NCBI GenBank assembly: GCA_030019215.1
Contig: JASEEZ010000001.1
Coordinates: 103,876 to 167,875, forward strand
DNA length: 64,000 bases
Source of the DNA: Actinomycetota bacterium
GTDB lineage: Bacteria > Actinomycetota > Aquicultoria > Subteraquimicrobiales > UBA9087
Direction: 5' to 3'
Shown here: positions 27,883-37,984 of the stretch, piece after piece
Numbering within the stretch: position 1 is the stretch's first letter
Layout of the letters: each line of letters opens with the position of its first letter
The notes under the pieces: model-generated
The model's input: the letters and a program-made list of their open reading frames with translations, nothing else
What the model was told of the DNA's origin: nothing
Databases searched by the model: none
Made by a program: the position numbers and the translations under genes

Positions 27883-29082
27883 TCAACAATTTTTTAAGAT
27901 TTTGGCCAACTCATCGACAATTAACCGGGCGAGCTTCGCCTTCGGCATCAAAGGCAACTCTCTCGACCTGCCCTGGGCATCTATCAAAACGGCTTCGTTT
28001 GAGTCTTCTCCAAAACCCGATCCGGGCTTTGTGATATCGTTGACGACGATGAGATCGAGGTTTTTCCCCTTCAACTTCCCCAGAGCATTTTCAATCAAAT
28101 TTTCCGACTCCGCGGCAAATCCCACCAAGACCTGTCCCTTTTTCCTTTTACCCAGCTCCTCTAGTATATCGGGACTTCGCTCCAGCTTCAGCTCCAGCTT
28201 GGCCTCTCCCTTCTTTATCTTGCTTTGGCTATAGCTCGCCGGCCTGAAATCAGAAGCGGCGGCGGCCATGACTACCGCATCAGCTTGATCAAAGCGCTCC
28301 AACATGACATCATGCATCTCTAAAGCGGTTCCGATGGGAATGAACTCAACCCCCCAGGGTGGACGGAGCTGTGTGGGAGCACTGATTAGGGTAACCTTAG
28401 CCCCCCTCCTCCTCGCCGAATCGGCGATGGCGTAGCCCATCTTTCCCGAGGAGCGGTTGCCCAGGAATCGAACAGGATCCAGGGGCTCCCGAGTGCCCCC
28501 GGCCGTTACAAAGATGGTCTTCCCCTTCAGATCCTCCACCTTCAAGAGCTCGGCTTCGACGATGCTAACGATTTCGCCCACCTCTGCCAATCTGCCAATT
28601 CCTTCCTCACCACAGGCGAGTTCACCCACGGTGGGCTCAATGATAACAAATCCCCCGTCTGCCAAAGTTGAAAGGTTCCTCTGAGTAATGGGGTTCAGGT
28701 ACATCTTTGCATTCATGGCTGGAGCAAAGACGATGGATGCATCCGTGGACAAAAGTGTAGTGGAAAGAATGTCGTCGGCGATGCCATGGGCTACCTTAGC
28801 CAAAATATTTGCGGTTGCGGGGGCAACCAACACCAAATCCGCCTCTCGAGCTAAAGAGATATGATGAATCCTCCCTGCGGGTTCCTCATCAAAAAGAGAG
28901 GTGACCACGGGCTGTCGGGTCAAGATCCGAAAGGTTAGAGGAGTAATGAAGCGAGTTGCCGCCTCGGTCATGACAACTTTGACCACAGCCCCCGCCTCAA
29001 TCAGTCGCCTGGCGATCTCAGCTGCCTTATACGCAGCGATACATCCGGTAACACCCAGAATGATGGTTTTCCCTTTAATCAT
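27883..29082 (-). CDS. coaBC: Bifunctional phosphopantothenoylcysteine decarboxylase / phosphopantothenate-cysteine ligase
   Basis: IILGVTGCIAAYKAAEIARRL, APAMNAKMYLNP, VTAGGTREPLDPVRFLGNRSSGKMGYAIA. ORF track extends to 29190 with a non-native TTG-start extension. Confidence 0.95.
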   Translation of the reverse strand: MIKGKTIILGVTGCIAAYKAAEIARRLIEAGAVVKVVMTEAATRFITPLTFRILTRQPVVTSLFDEEPAGRIHHISLAREADLVLVAPATANILAKVAHGIADDILSTTLLSTDASIVFAPAMNAKMYLNPITQRNLSTLADGGFVIIEPTVGELACGEEGIGRLAEVGEIVSIVEAELLKVEDLKGKTIFVTAGGTREPLDPVRFLGNRSSGKMGYAIADSARRRGAKVTLISAPTQLRPPWGVEFIPIGTALEMHDVMLERFDQADAVVMAAAASDFRPASYSQSKIKKGEAKLELKLERSPDILEELGKRKKGQVLVGFAAESENLIENALGKLKGKNLDLIVVNDITKPGSGFGEDSNEAVLIDAQGRSRELPLMPKAKLARLIVDELAKILKNC

Positions 29083-29125
29083 GATTCCCCTTTTATGCCA
29101 GGTGTGAAAGCTAACAACCCGTGGG

Positions 29126-29368
29126 CTATTTGATTCCCTCCACCACGCGCTTGTAGGTGAGCTTGCCTTCGGCGATCTCCTCCAAGGCAATGGTGAGAGG
29201 CTTTCGGGAAATTGCCTCTACCTGAGGGGGGTTCACAAGAGGCAACTCATGCCTGTGGATGCTACCAAAATAGTCGTTTATCTGCCTGGCCCTTTTTGCC
29301 GCAGCAATGACCAAAGTAAATTTGCTGTCCGTTTTCGTAAGTAGGTCGTCTATTTTAGGATAAAGCAC
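29126..29368 (-). CDS. rpoZ: RNA polymerase omega subunit
   Basis: KFTLVIAAAKRARQINDYFG; KPLTIALEEIAEGKLTY; gmk-rpoZ-coaBC order. Confidence 0.9.
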   Translation of the reverse strand: MLYPKIDDLLTKTDSKFTLVIAAAKRARQINDYFGSIHRHELPLVNPPQVEAISRKPLTIALEEIAEGKLTYKRVVEGIK

Positions 29369-29390
29369 TCGATTTCACCCATCACTTTCT

Positions 29391-29975
29391 CTACATAGTC
29401 GTTGGTTTTTTCTTGGCTCTTTCCTGCTTTACAATATTTACCAACCTCTCCGCTGCTCTTTCAACCTCGTCGTTTATTATAACATAGCCATATTTATCAG
29501 CGAATTTGATCTCGGCTTTAGCATTTTGAATTCGCCTCTCCACTGCCTCCTTCGTCTCCGTTCTACGTTTTTCCAGCCTCGCTTTCAATTCCTTCCAAGA
29601 AGGGGGGCTTATGAATATGAGGGCGGCTTCAGGAACCCTCTCTTTCACCTGTAAAGCACCTTGAACGTCGATCTCCAGCACAACATCGTAGCCACCAGCC
29701 AGGAACTCTTTTACCTCATCGTAAAGGGTGCCATACAGACAATCATGAACCTTCGCCCACTCTAAAAACTTTCCCTCCTCGACACCCTTTAAGAACTCCT
29801 CCTCGGAGAGAAAGTGGTAATCAACGCCGGGGATCTCGTCGGGACGAGGTTTTCGCGTGGTCGCCGAAACGGAAAGATGAAGATAGGGGACTCTGTTCAT
29901 AAGTTTTACAACCAGTGTCCCCTTACCCGCACCTGATGGTCCGGAGACAACAAAAATCCTGCCTTTAAACTGCAT
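29391..29975 (-). CDS. gmk: Guanylate kinase
   Basis: FVVSGPSGAGKGTLVVKLM, VSATTRKPRPDEIPGVDYHF. Confidence 0.96.
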   Translation of the reverse strand: MQFKGRIFVVSGPSGAGKGTLVVKLMNRVPYLHLSVSATTRKPRPDEIPGVDYHFLSEEEFLKGVEEGKFLEWAKVHDCLYGTLYDEVKEFLAGGYDVVLEIDVQGALQVKERVPEAALIFISPPSWKELKARLEKRRTETKEAVERRIQNAKAEIKFADKYGYVIINDEVERAAERLVNIVKQERAKKKPTTM

Positions 29976-29987
29976 AAAAAACTTCCG

Positions 29988-30296
29988 CTACGAAAGCTCC
30001 TTCAGGAGAAGCTCACGCTGCCTGGAACCCAAGCCTTGTACTCGACGTGATGAATCGATACTCAGCTTCTCCATCAATCTTCTAGAGCGAGCCTTGCCGA
30101 TACCCGGAAGGGACTCCAAAAGAGCGCTGACCTTCATTTTTCCAACAATGGGATCAGAAGGCCTACTTAATACAGAAGACAGACTGGTTTGTCCTTTCTT
30201 GACGCTAGCCTTGAGTGCTGCTCTCTGTCGCCGCACCTCCAAGGCCTTCCTCAAAGCAGCTTTCCTTTCAGCATCCGTAAGTCTTGGTAAAGCCAT
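29988..30296 (-). CDS. mihF: Actinobacterial-type integration host factor (mIHF)
   Basis: MALPRLTDAERKAALRKALEVRRQRAALKASVKKG...VSALLESLPGIGKARSRRLMEKLSI. Confidence 0.9.
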   Translation of the reverse strand: MALPRLTDAERKAALRKALEVRRQRAALKASVKKGQTSLSSVLSRPSDPIVGKMKVSALLESLPGIGKARSRRLMEKLSIDSSRRVQGLGSRQRELLLKELS

Positions 30297-30407
30297 TCCA
30301 ACTCCTCCTTTACTTTAATTTAAAGCTCACAGACATTATACATAGACAACAACGCGTTGACAACCAAAAATAATTAACGCTGCAACTACAAACTCTTTCA
30401 ACCCGAT

Positions 30408-30992
30408 TTAGTGTAACACCTCAAGCCTTCTGCTTCCCGGGATTTGTAGTGGGACTCCTTCTTTGCATAATGGGCACTCTCTGGGAGTGTACGATTCTGC
30501 TTTTACTTCTGCGAGAAAATAGAATGGTCCTCGGAAGACCCTTTTTTCACCCCTGCTCACCAGGCTACTTACTCCTATTACATCACCTCCCGCCTCCCTA
30601 ACCAGATCGATGACCTGCCTTACCGACGCACCCGTGGTCACAACGTCCTCGGCCACCACAACTTTTTCTCCTTGGTTTATTCTAAATTCTCGCCTCAAGG
30701 CCATTTTTCCTGCTTCTCTTTCGGTAAAAATTATTCGACAACAAAAAATTTGGGCCAGGGCATATCCCAAGATGATTCCCCCCACCGCCGGGGCAACTAC
30801 GAGATCCACCCGCTTATCCTGATAATGTTCGGCCAAGTTTAAGGCAAACATGTTGGTCAAGTCCGGATACTGAAAAATCACAGCACACTGAAGATAGGTG
30901 TCAGTGTGCCTTCCCGAAGAGAGCTCAAAATGTCCCTTTCTAATCGCTTTGTGCTCTCTTAAGATCGCAATTACTTCTTCCTCGTTTATCAT
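30408..30992 (-). CDS. pyrE: Orotate phosphoribosyltransferase
   Basis: KGHFELSSGRHTDTYLQ, VVVAEDVVTTGASVRQVID. Confidence 0.95.
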   Translation of the reverse strand: MINEEEVIAILREHKAIRKGHFELSSGRHTDTYLQCAVIFQYPDLTNMFALNLAEHYQDKRVDLVVAPAVGGIILGYALAQIFCCRIIFTEREAGKMALRREFRINQGEKVVVAEDVVTTGASVRQVIDLVREAGGDVIGVSSLVSRGEKRVFRGPFYFLAEVKAESYTPRECPLCKEGVPLQIPGSRRLEVLH

Positions 30993-31729
30993 GAAATTGC
31001 CCCCTTTATTTCCTCCAGGATCTTAGAGACCGCCTCGACGGGATCGGCGGATTCGATGACCGGTCTCCCCACCACAACATAGGATGCACCCAATCGCACA
31101 GCCTGGGCGGGGGTGAGAACTCTTCGTTGGTCACAAGAGACAAACCACTCTGGACGCACACCCGGGGTGACCACAAGAAACTCTCCGCCCTCCCCACCAG
31201 TGGAAGGACCAAGGGCCTTCCTGATCGCCGATATCTCTTGAGGAGAAGCTATCACACCGTCCAGTCCAGCATCTTTGGCCAGGGTAGCCAGGTAAACAAC
31301 TTGATCGGTTATTCCCCTCTCGACACCCCACTCCCGAAGTGCCGACTGATCTAGGCTCGTGAGGACCGTCACACCCAACATGAGCGGCGGAGGAACCTTT
31401 CTCTTTAAAGCTTCCGTTCTGGTGGCTTCCGCCGCCTTCTTCATCATCTCAAGGCCACCCATCGTGTGAAGGGTAAACATCTTCACACCCATTCCCACGA
31501 TCTGCCAGCAGGCGCCAACCACCTGATTTGGGATATCGCAGAGCTTGAGATCCAAAAAAACCTCCCCGCCGAGGGATTTGACAACTTGAATTATCTCCTG
31601 TCCACCCGAGAGGAACAACCGCAAACCAATCTTGAAGATTTTGACCTTGTCCTTGAGCCGATGGCAAAGCCGAATCGCCTCCTCGCTCTCGGAAACATCA
31701 AGCGCCACTATCAGCCGGTTCTCTGACAT
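30989..31729 (-). CDS. pyrF: Orotidine 5'-phosphate decarboxylase
   Basis: VFLDLKLCDIPNQV, VVTPGVRPEW, GASYVVVGRPV. Confidence 0.95.
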   Translation of the reverse strand: MSENRLIVALDVSESEEAIRLCHRLKDKVKIFKIGLRLFLSGGQEIIQVVKSLGGEVFLDLKLCDIPNQVVGACWQIVGMGVKMFTLHTMGGLEMMKKAAEATRTEALKRKVPPPLMLGVTVLTSLDQSALREWGVERGITDQVVYLATLAKDAGLDGVIASPQEISAIRKALGPSTGGEGGEFLVVTPGVRPEWFVSCDQRRVLTPAQAVRLGASYVVVGRPVIESADPVEAVSKILEEIKGAIS

Positions 31730-32638
31730 CTACGCTTGCACCCTTCCTACAATCTCCCCGATACTTCTATACCCTTTTCCCCGTAAAAATCCTTCTAATC
31801 CCTCGATGATTTCCAGTGCGGCGGAGGGATTCATGAAGTTGGCCGTTCCCACAGCGATTGCCGTTGCCCCGGCGAGGAGGAATTCAACAGCGTCCCGCGC
31901 CTCAACGATTCCCCCCATCCCGATTATTGGAACCTCCACCGCCTGTGCCACCTGCCACACCATCCTTACTGCAATGGGTCGGATGGCCGGACCGGAGAGA
32001 CCACCCGTGACGGTGGCGAGCCCTGGCTTGAAGCCGTCTGTATCGATGGTCATTCCCACTACGGTATTGATCAGGGAAAGAACATCAGCTCCAGCATCGA
32101 CAGCACTGCGGGCCATCTCGGTGATATCGGTGACATTTGGGCTCAACTTGACGATCAGTGGTACGCCAATAGCCTTTTTGACAGCCGAAACCACCTCCGC
32201 CACCGCCACCGCATCCGTTCCAAAAATCATCCCGCCCCGCTTCACATTGGGACAGGAGACGTTTAACTCCACGCCATCGACTTTGGCTTCACTAAGTCTT
32301 CTCGATACCGCCACATATTCCTCTATGTCGTCTCCGGCAACGTTTACGATCACGGGGATATCAAACCCCCTGAGAAAAGGGAGATCTTCCCGCAAAAAGC
32401 AATCGACTCCCTTGTTCTGCAAGCCGATCGAGTTCAGAATGCCGGATGGCGTCTCACAAATCCTCGGTGGAGAATTTCCCTCCCTCCTCTTCAGTGTGAC
32501 CGCTTTTGTCACCACCGCGCCCAGCTTGCTAAGATCGGTAATTTCGGAATACTCCCTGCCACACGCAAAGGTGCCCGAGGCCACCATCACGGGATTCTTC
32601 ATCCTTATTCCGGCCAAATCAACGCTTAAATCAATCAT
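31730..32638 (-). CDS. pyrD: Dihydroorotate dehydrogenase, class 1B
   Basis: MIDLSVDLAGIRMKNPVMVASGTF...VELNVSCPNVKRGG...IVKLSPNVTDI. Start taken at MIDLS (32638). Confidence 0.94.
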   Translation of the reverse strand: MIDLSVDLAGIRMKNPVMVASGTFACGREYSEITDLSKLGAVVTKAVTLKRREGNSPPRICETPSGILNSIGLQNKGVDCFLREDLPFLRGFDIPVIVNVAGDDIEEYVAVSRRLSEAKVDGVELNVSCPNVKRGGMIFGTDAVAVAEVVSAVKKAIGVPLIVKLSPNVTDITEMARSAVDAGADVLSLINTVVGMTIDTDGFKPGLATVTGGLSGPAIRPIAVRMVWQVAQAVEVPIIGMGGIVEARDAVEFLLAGATAIAVGTANFMNPSAALEIIEGLEGFLRGKGYRSIGEIVGRVQA

Positions 32639-32802
32639 CCTTCTTGCTCCCCGCTCTCTTCCTCGATGAGCCTCTTGGCCTCCTCTTTTAACTTGCTCCT
32701 CTTGTATTCGAGTTCGCCATGGATTCTGGTGCGAGGACTGATGAGCCACATCTTTCGGCGCTTCTTCGGTTTTATCCTGATCTTGTGCCGCTCCCGTCTC
32801 AC
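32635..32802 (-). CDS. Unannotated small basic protein (55 aa, GTG start) between pyrK and pyrD
   Basis: VRRERHKIRIKPKKRRKMWLISPRTRIHGELEYKRSKLKEEAKRLIEEESGEQEG*; its TGA overlaps the pyrD ATG (ATGA). Confidence 0.6.
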   Translation of the reverse strand: MRRERHKIRIKPKKRRKMWLISPRTRIHGELEYKRSKLKEEAKRLIEEESGEQEG

Positions 32803-32807
32803 GTCAT

Positions 32808-33569
32808 CTACCAGATTATCTCCGAAGCATCAAAGACCGGTCCATCCACGCAGACCCGCCTGTAGCCTTCCCTGGTTCTGCAGACACAGGAAAGACAGGC
32901 CCCGATACCACAAGCCATCTTTCTCTCCAGCGAAACCTGGCAGGGAACCGTCCCAGCGGTCGATTCCGCCACCTTCCTCAGCATCTCCTCCGGACCACAG
33001 GCGAAGATCCGATCGGGATTATACTCCTGAAAAGCCTCGCCAAAGAACTCCGTCAACAATCCCTCGTAACCAAAGCTGCCATCCTCCGTCACTGAAAACA
33101 CCTTCTGTACAACTGTACTCAAATCTTCGAGACAGACGAGCCCCTCTCTCGTCGCCGCCCCGTAAAGAAAATGAGTCTCTTTCCCATCTTCTCTCAACCT
33201 CTCGGCGAGGAAAACGAGTGGAGCAACGCCGATGCCACCCGCCACGAGAAGGGACTTTTCGAAGTTGCCCGTAAACTCAAAACCCCGGCCTATGGGGCCC
33301 ATTATGTCCAGAGCATCCCCCGATTCAAGTTGGGACAAATAAGTGGTGCCTTTGCCCACCACCTGAATGAGAAGATCGAAGGAGCCATTTTGAACCCGAT
33401 GGACGCTAAAGGGCCGACGCAGAATGTAATCCCTGTTCTCACCGCAGAGAACGTGCACAAACTGACCGGGCTCCGCTTCCAAAGCGATCTCGGACGAAGA
33501 GAGTCTTAATCGGTGAACGCCGTGAACAACCTTGGCATTTGACTCGACTCTCGCTTTAACCCTGTGCAT
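32808..33569 (-). CDS. pyrK: Dihydroorotate dehydrogenase electron transfer subunit
   Basis: YILRRPFSVHRV; iron-sulfur cysteines CGIGACLSCVCRT...CVDGPVF. Confidence 0.94.
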   Translation of the reverse strand: MHRVKARVESNAKVVHGVHRLRLSSSEIALEAEPGQFVHVLCGENRDYILRRPFSVHRVQNGSFDLLIQVVGKGTTYLSQLESGDALDIMGPIGRGFEFTGNFEKSLLVAGGIGVAPLVFLAERLREDGKETHFLYGAATREGLVCLEDLSTVVQKVFSVTEDGSFGYEGLLTEFFGEAFQEYNPDRIFACGPEEMLRKVAESTAGTVPCQVSLERKMACGIGACLSCVCRTREGYRRVCVDGPVFDASEIIW

Positions 33570-33584
33570 CTCCCTCCTGGTTCC

Positions 33585-36500
33585 TCAACGCTTTCTTTTC
33601 TTCCTACGATGGTAGTCCTGAAGTGCATGAACCGATAATTCCTTTGACTTCATGGCCTCAATCGCTTTTGCGGCAGCTGTGGCACCGGCGATCGTTGTAA
33701 TCGAGGGAACGCCGCAAACCGAGGCCGCTGTACGGATATAGTACCCATCGGTACGCGGGCCCCTGCCCCACGGTGTATTTACGACCAACTTTATCTCCCC
33801 ATTTTTTATCAAATCAACGGCGTTAGGTCGCCCCTCGCGAACCTTCAAGATCTCCCTTACCTTTACACCGTTGGCGGCCAGCACCCCACCTGTCCCCCTG
33901 GTCGCAACCAATTCAAAACCCATCTCTACAAATTTTTTGGCTATGGGAACGATGGTCGGTTTATCACGGTTGCAGACGCTGATAAAGACCTTGCCCTCGG
34001 TCGGCAATTCTTGCCCGGCTGCCATCTGAGACTTGGCAAAGGAGAAATCGAAGGTCTTATCGATTCCCATTACTTCACCTGTGGATTTCATCTCTGGTCC
34101 CAGCACCGTATCCACCTCCGGGAATCGCCTGAAAGGAAGGACGGCTTCTTTCACAGCTATATGTTTTAGGATTGGAAGCTCCCCATCCCACTTATAGCCC
34201 AAATCCTCAAGCGTCTTGCCCATCATTAACCGCGTTGCTAGTTTCGCCAGTGGAACACCCACGGTCTTGCTTACAAAGGGCACCGTCCGAGACGCTCTGG
34301 GATTGACCTCCAGAACATAGACCACCCCATCCTTCACAGCATATTGAATGTTTATGAGGCCAACCACGCTGAGCGTCTTGGCCAGTCTAACCGTGTACTC
34401 TTTTATCGTTTCAAGTTGCTCTTTTGCTAAGGAGAATGGCGGCATAGCACAGGCACTGTCCCCGGAATGAACACCCGCTTCTTCGATATGCTCCATTATC
34501 CCTCCAATGAGCACATTCTTGCCATCACACAAGGCATCTACATCTACCTCTGTTGCCCCTTCTAAAAACTTATCTATCAAGATCGGTCGATCGAAAGAAG
34601 CTTTTACCGCCGAGGCTATGTACGTCTCCAGCATCTCCTCCGAATAGACGATTTCCATTGCCCGTCCCCCCAGAACATAGGAGGGTCTCACTAGCAAGGG
34701 ATAGCCTATCCTTCTGGCAACGGCCAGCGCCTCTTTGTAAGAAGTGGCGGTTCCATGGGACGGGGTGGGAATCTTCAGTTTCTTGAGAAGCTGGCTAAAC
34801 CTCTTTCTGTCCTCGGCCAGATCGATGCTGTCTGGGGATGTCCCCAATATTTTTACGCCCGCTTCCTCAAGAGGAACGGCGAGCTTTAGGGGGGTCTGCC
34901 CGCCCAGCTGGATAATCACTCCTTCCGGTTCCTCTGCTTCAATCACGCTCATGACGTCCTCAAAAGTTAGGGGTTCAAAATAGAGTTTGTCCGCCGTATC
35001 ATAGTCGGTGCTAACCGTCTCAGGATTGCAGTTGATCATTATCGTCTCATAGCCATCTTCCTTCAAGGCGAAAACCGCGTGGACGCAGCAATAATCAAAC
35101 TCAATTCCCTGGCCAATCCGATTGGGACCGCCCCCCAAAATCACCACCCGTTTTTTGGTCGACGGTTTCACCTCGGTTTCATTTTCATAGGTCGAATAGC
35201 GATACGCTGTGTAGACCTCCATTTCGCCACCGCAGGTATCCACAGCTTTGTAAGCGGGCTCAATCTTCTCCTTCTTCCTTTTCTCCCTAACCGCCTTCTC
35301 GCTAGATTTAGTAAGGTAAGCTATCTGGACATCAGAGAAACCAAATCTCTTCGCCTCCCGGAGCAAGTCCAAGGGCAAGTTGGAAAGGCGATGTCCTGTT
35401 ATCTTTCCTTCCATCAAAACTATTTCGCGGATCTGATTCAAAAACCACCAGTCTATCTTCGTGAGATCGTAGACCTCATCCACGGACATCCCCTTAAGAA
35501 ATGCATATCTTATGTAAAACACCCGGTCGACATTGGGGATAGCCAGTTTTTTGTAAAGCTCCTCATCGGTCAATTCATCCCTACCATCTGCCCCTACCCC
35601 ATACCTGTCTATCTCCAGAGACCTGATGGATTTCTGCAAAGCCTCCTTAAAGGTTCGCCCGAGGGACATCACCTCCCCCACCGACTTCATCCTTGTGGTG
35701 AGAGTAGCATTAGCCTCGGGAAACTTCTCAAAAGCCCAACGCGGCGTCTTGACCACGACGTAGTCAATAGCGGGCTCAAAGGCTGACGTTTTCCTGGTCA
35801 TGTCGTTCATTACCTCATCAAGGGTATAGCCAACGGCTAGCTTCGTTGCCATTTTGGCTATCGGGTAACCCGTTGCCTTTGAGGCGAGAGCTGAGCTTCG
35901 GGAAACCCGAGGGTTCATCTCGATCACCACCATGCGTCCCGTCTCTGGGTGCACCGCAAACTGTATGTTGGACCCGCCAACGACATCGATTTCCCTCATG
36001 ATATCGATGGAGGCATCCCGGGTGATTTCCCATTCCTTTGCCGTTATTGTCTGCGCTGGAGCCACCGCGATGCTGTCACCAGTGTGAACACCCATGGGGT
36101 CGAAATTCTCAATGGAGCAGACGGTGATGATATTGTCCCTGCAATCCCGCATCATTTCGGTTTCAATCTCTTTCCAACCAATGACCGATTCCTCGACGAG
36201 AACCTCAGAGATCGGGCTGAGTGCCAGACCATAGGCGACCATATCAATGAATTCCTCTTTGTAATAGGCGATACCGCTTCCCGTCCCTCCGAGCGTGAAA
36301 CTGGGGCGAATCACAAGAGGGAAACCAAGCTCCTCAATCTGAGCAAGCGCCTCGTCCAAGCTGTAAGCAAAGCTACTGCGTGGTAAGTCCAGCCCAATTT
36401 TTTCCATGGCTTTCTTAAACAAGCTTCTGTCCTCGGCTTTTTTGATGGTCTCAAAGCTCACCCCGATCAACTCGACTTTGTATTTATCCAAGACGCCAGC

Positions 36501-36812
36501 TTCTGCCAGGGCAGCGGCAGTATTCAGGCCAGTTTGACCCCCCAGGTGAGGAAGGAGTGCATCCGGTCTTTCTTTTTTGATAACCTCCTCTAAGATCAGG
36601 GGCGTGATGGGCTCAACGTAAGTTCTGTCGGCAAACTCCGGATCGGTCATTATCGTCGCGGGATTGCTGTTAACAAGCACTATTTCATAACCATCCTCCT
36701 TCAAAGCCTTGCACGCCTGTGTGCCGGAGTAATCAAACTCGCAAGCTTGACCAATGATGATCGGCCCAGAGCCAACTATCAAAATCTTTTTCAGGTCGGT
36801 TCTCTTTGGCAT
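33585..36812 (-). CDS. carB: Carbamoyl-phosphate synthase large subunit
   Basis: 1075 aa; [30 protein letters not shown]; duplicated ATP-grasp halves. Confidence 0.98.
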   Translation of the reverse strand: MPKRTDLKKILIVGSGPIIIGQACEFDYSGTQACKALKEDGYEIVLVNSNPATIMTDPEFADRTYVEPITPLILEEVIKKERPDALLPHLGGQTGLNTAAALAEAGVLDKYKVELIGVSFETIKKAEDRSLFKKAMEKIGLDLPRSSFAYSLDEALAQIEELGFPLVIRPSFTLGGTGSGIAYYKEEFIDMVAYGLALSPISEVLVEESVIGWKEIETEMMRDCRDNIITVCSIENFDPMGVHTGDSIAVAPAQTITAKEWEITRDASIDIMREIDVVGGSNIQFAVHPETGRMVVIEMNPRVSRSSALASKATGYPIAKMATKLAVGYTLDEVMNDMTRKTSAFEPAIDYVVVKTPRWAFEKFPEANATLTTRMKSVGEVMSLGRTFKEALQKSIRSLEIDRYGVGADGRDELTDEELYKKLAIPNVDRVFYIRYAFLKGMSVDEVYDLTKIDWWFLNQIREIVLMEGKITGHRLSNLPLDLLREAKRFGFSDVQIAYLTKSSEKAVREKRKKEKIEPAYKAVDTCGGEMEVYTAYRYSTYENETEVKPSTKKRVVILGGGPNRIGQGIEFDYCCVHAVFALKEDGYETIMINCNPETVSTDYDTADKLYFEPLTFEDVMSVIEAEEPEGVIIQLGGQTPLKLAVPLEEAGVKILGTSPDSIDLAEDRKRFSQLLKKLKIPTPSHGTATSYKEALAVARRIGYPLLVRPSYVLGGRAMEIVYSEEMLETYIASAVKASFDRPILIDKFLEGATEVDVDALCDGKNVLIGGIMEHIEEAGVHSGDSACAMPPFSLAKEQLETIKEYTVRLAKTLSVVGLINIQYAVKDGVVYVLEVNPRASRTVPFVSKTVGVPLAKLATRLMMGKTLEDLGYKWDGELPILKHIAVKEAVLPFRRFPEVDTVLGPEMKSTGEVMGIDKTFDFSFAKSQMAAGQELPTEGKVFISVCNRDKPTIVPIAKKFVEMGFELVATRGTGGVLAANGVKVREILKVREGRPNAVDLIKNGEIKLVVNTPWGRGPRTDGYYIRTAASVCGVPSITTIAGATAAAKAIEAMKSKELSVHALQDYHRRKKRKR

Positions 36813-36853
36813 ATATCCCCTCTTCCTCCTAAAACTATTTTCGTATGCGAAAT

Positions 36854-37984
36854 CTAAGCATGCTTTTCCATAAGCTCAACGAATCCATCAAACGCAGTTT
36901 TTCCTCCCGGAACGCTCGGTCTCACCTTGGGGTAAAACTGCACCGAAAGAGCTGGCGTGTCCAAAAATCTCAAACCCTCGATCGTCCCATCGTGCAAATT
37001 CAGATGTGTGACTTCAACGCGCCCAGATTTAGATTCGATCGTCTCTGCAGTTTTACTCTTCACCTTCGGCGATGATTCGGCCTCCACTACAAACCCGTGG
37101 CTCTGCGTCGTTATCTCAATCTGATCCGTTTCGAGATTTCTCACCGGACAGGAGCCGAAGTGCCCAACACGCATCTTCCCTGTCTTGAGATCAGCTGCCA
37201 AAGCGAGCAAAAGATGGCCCAGGCCAATTCCAAAGACGGGCCTGTTGCCCAGCAAATTCTCAACTGTCTCGACTGCGTAGTTTAATGAAGTCGGATCGCC
37301 CGGCCCGCTAGAGAGAACAATTCCATCCGGCCTAAGTGAAAGTATCTCCTTCGCTGAAGTGCTCGCCGGCATCACCATAACTTTGCAACCAATTGATTCC
37401 AGACACCTCAGAATGCCCCGCGTGATGCCAAAGTCCAGGGCAACAACGTTAAAGCGCATCACCTTCTTCGTCTCCCACCAGATATAAGGTTTTTCCACCG
37501 TCACATCTTTGACCAGGTCTCTTCCCACAAGTCCAGCTGATTTTTTAGTCTTCTTCATCAGATTTTTGTGGTTGAGGTCCGTTGAGGATAAGACCGCTTT
37601 CATTGATCCCTTGTCTCGAATGTGTCTTGTCAAAGCGCGCGTGTCGATATCCTCTACACCCACTATGCCAAAATTTATCAAGAATTCCTCAAGTGATCCT
37701 TCAGCACGCCAATTACTGTACAACCGGGAATACTCTCGAACCACTAGTCCCTCCAAGAATGCCCCCCTCGATTCATAATCCTCGGAGTTTACCCCACAGT
37801 TTCCGATGTGAGGATAGGACATTGCCAATATGAGCCCCGCGTAAGACGGATTGGTTAAAATCTCCTGATAGCCAAGCATGCTCGTGTTAAAAACCACCTC
37901 ACCGGCAGCCTCACCCAAAGCGCCAAAGGCAGTGCCTTCAAATATGGCTCCATCCTCTAAAACCAGGACCGCTTTCTTCTTCAT
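36854..37984 (-). CDS. carA: Carbamoyl-phosphate synthase small subunit; glutaminase catalytic residues substituted
   Basis: [41 protein letters not shown]; but [14 protein letters not shown] and [10 protein letters not shown] replace GICLGHQ and VQ(Y/F)HPEA. Confidence 0.95.
   Translation of the reverse strand: MKKKAVLVLEDGAIFEGTAFGALGEAAGEVVFNTSMLGYQEILTNPSYAGLILAMSYPHIGNCGVNSEDYESRGAFLEGLVVREYSRLYSNWRAEGSLEEFLINFGIVGVEDIDTRALTRHIRDKGSMKAVLSSTDLNHKNLMKKTKKSAGLVGRDLVKDVTVEKPYIWWETKKVMRFNVVALDFGITRGILRCLESIGCKVMVMPASTSAKEILSLRPDGIVLSSGPGDPTSLNYAVETVENLLGNRPVFGIGLGHLLLALAADLKTGKMRVGHFGSCPVRNLETDQIEITTQSHGFVVEAESSPKVKSKTAETIESKSGRVEVTHLNLHDGTIEGLRFLDTPALSVQFYPKVRPSVPGGKTAFDGFVELMEKHA

Noticed and set aside
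35079-35786. 235-aa plus-strand ORF
   Set aside because: Lies antisense within carB, whose frame is fully conserved; shadow ORF.
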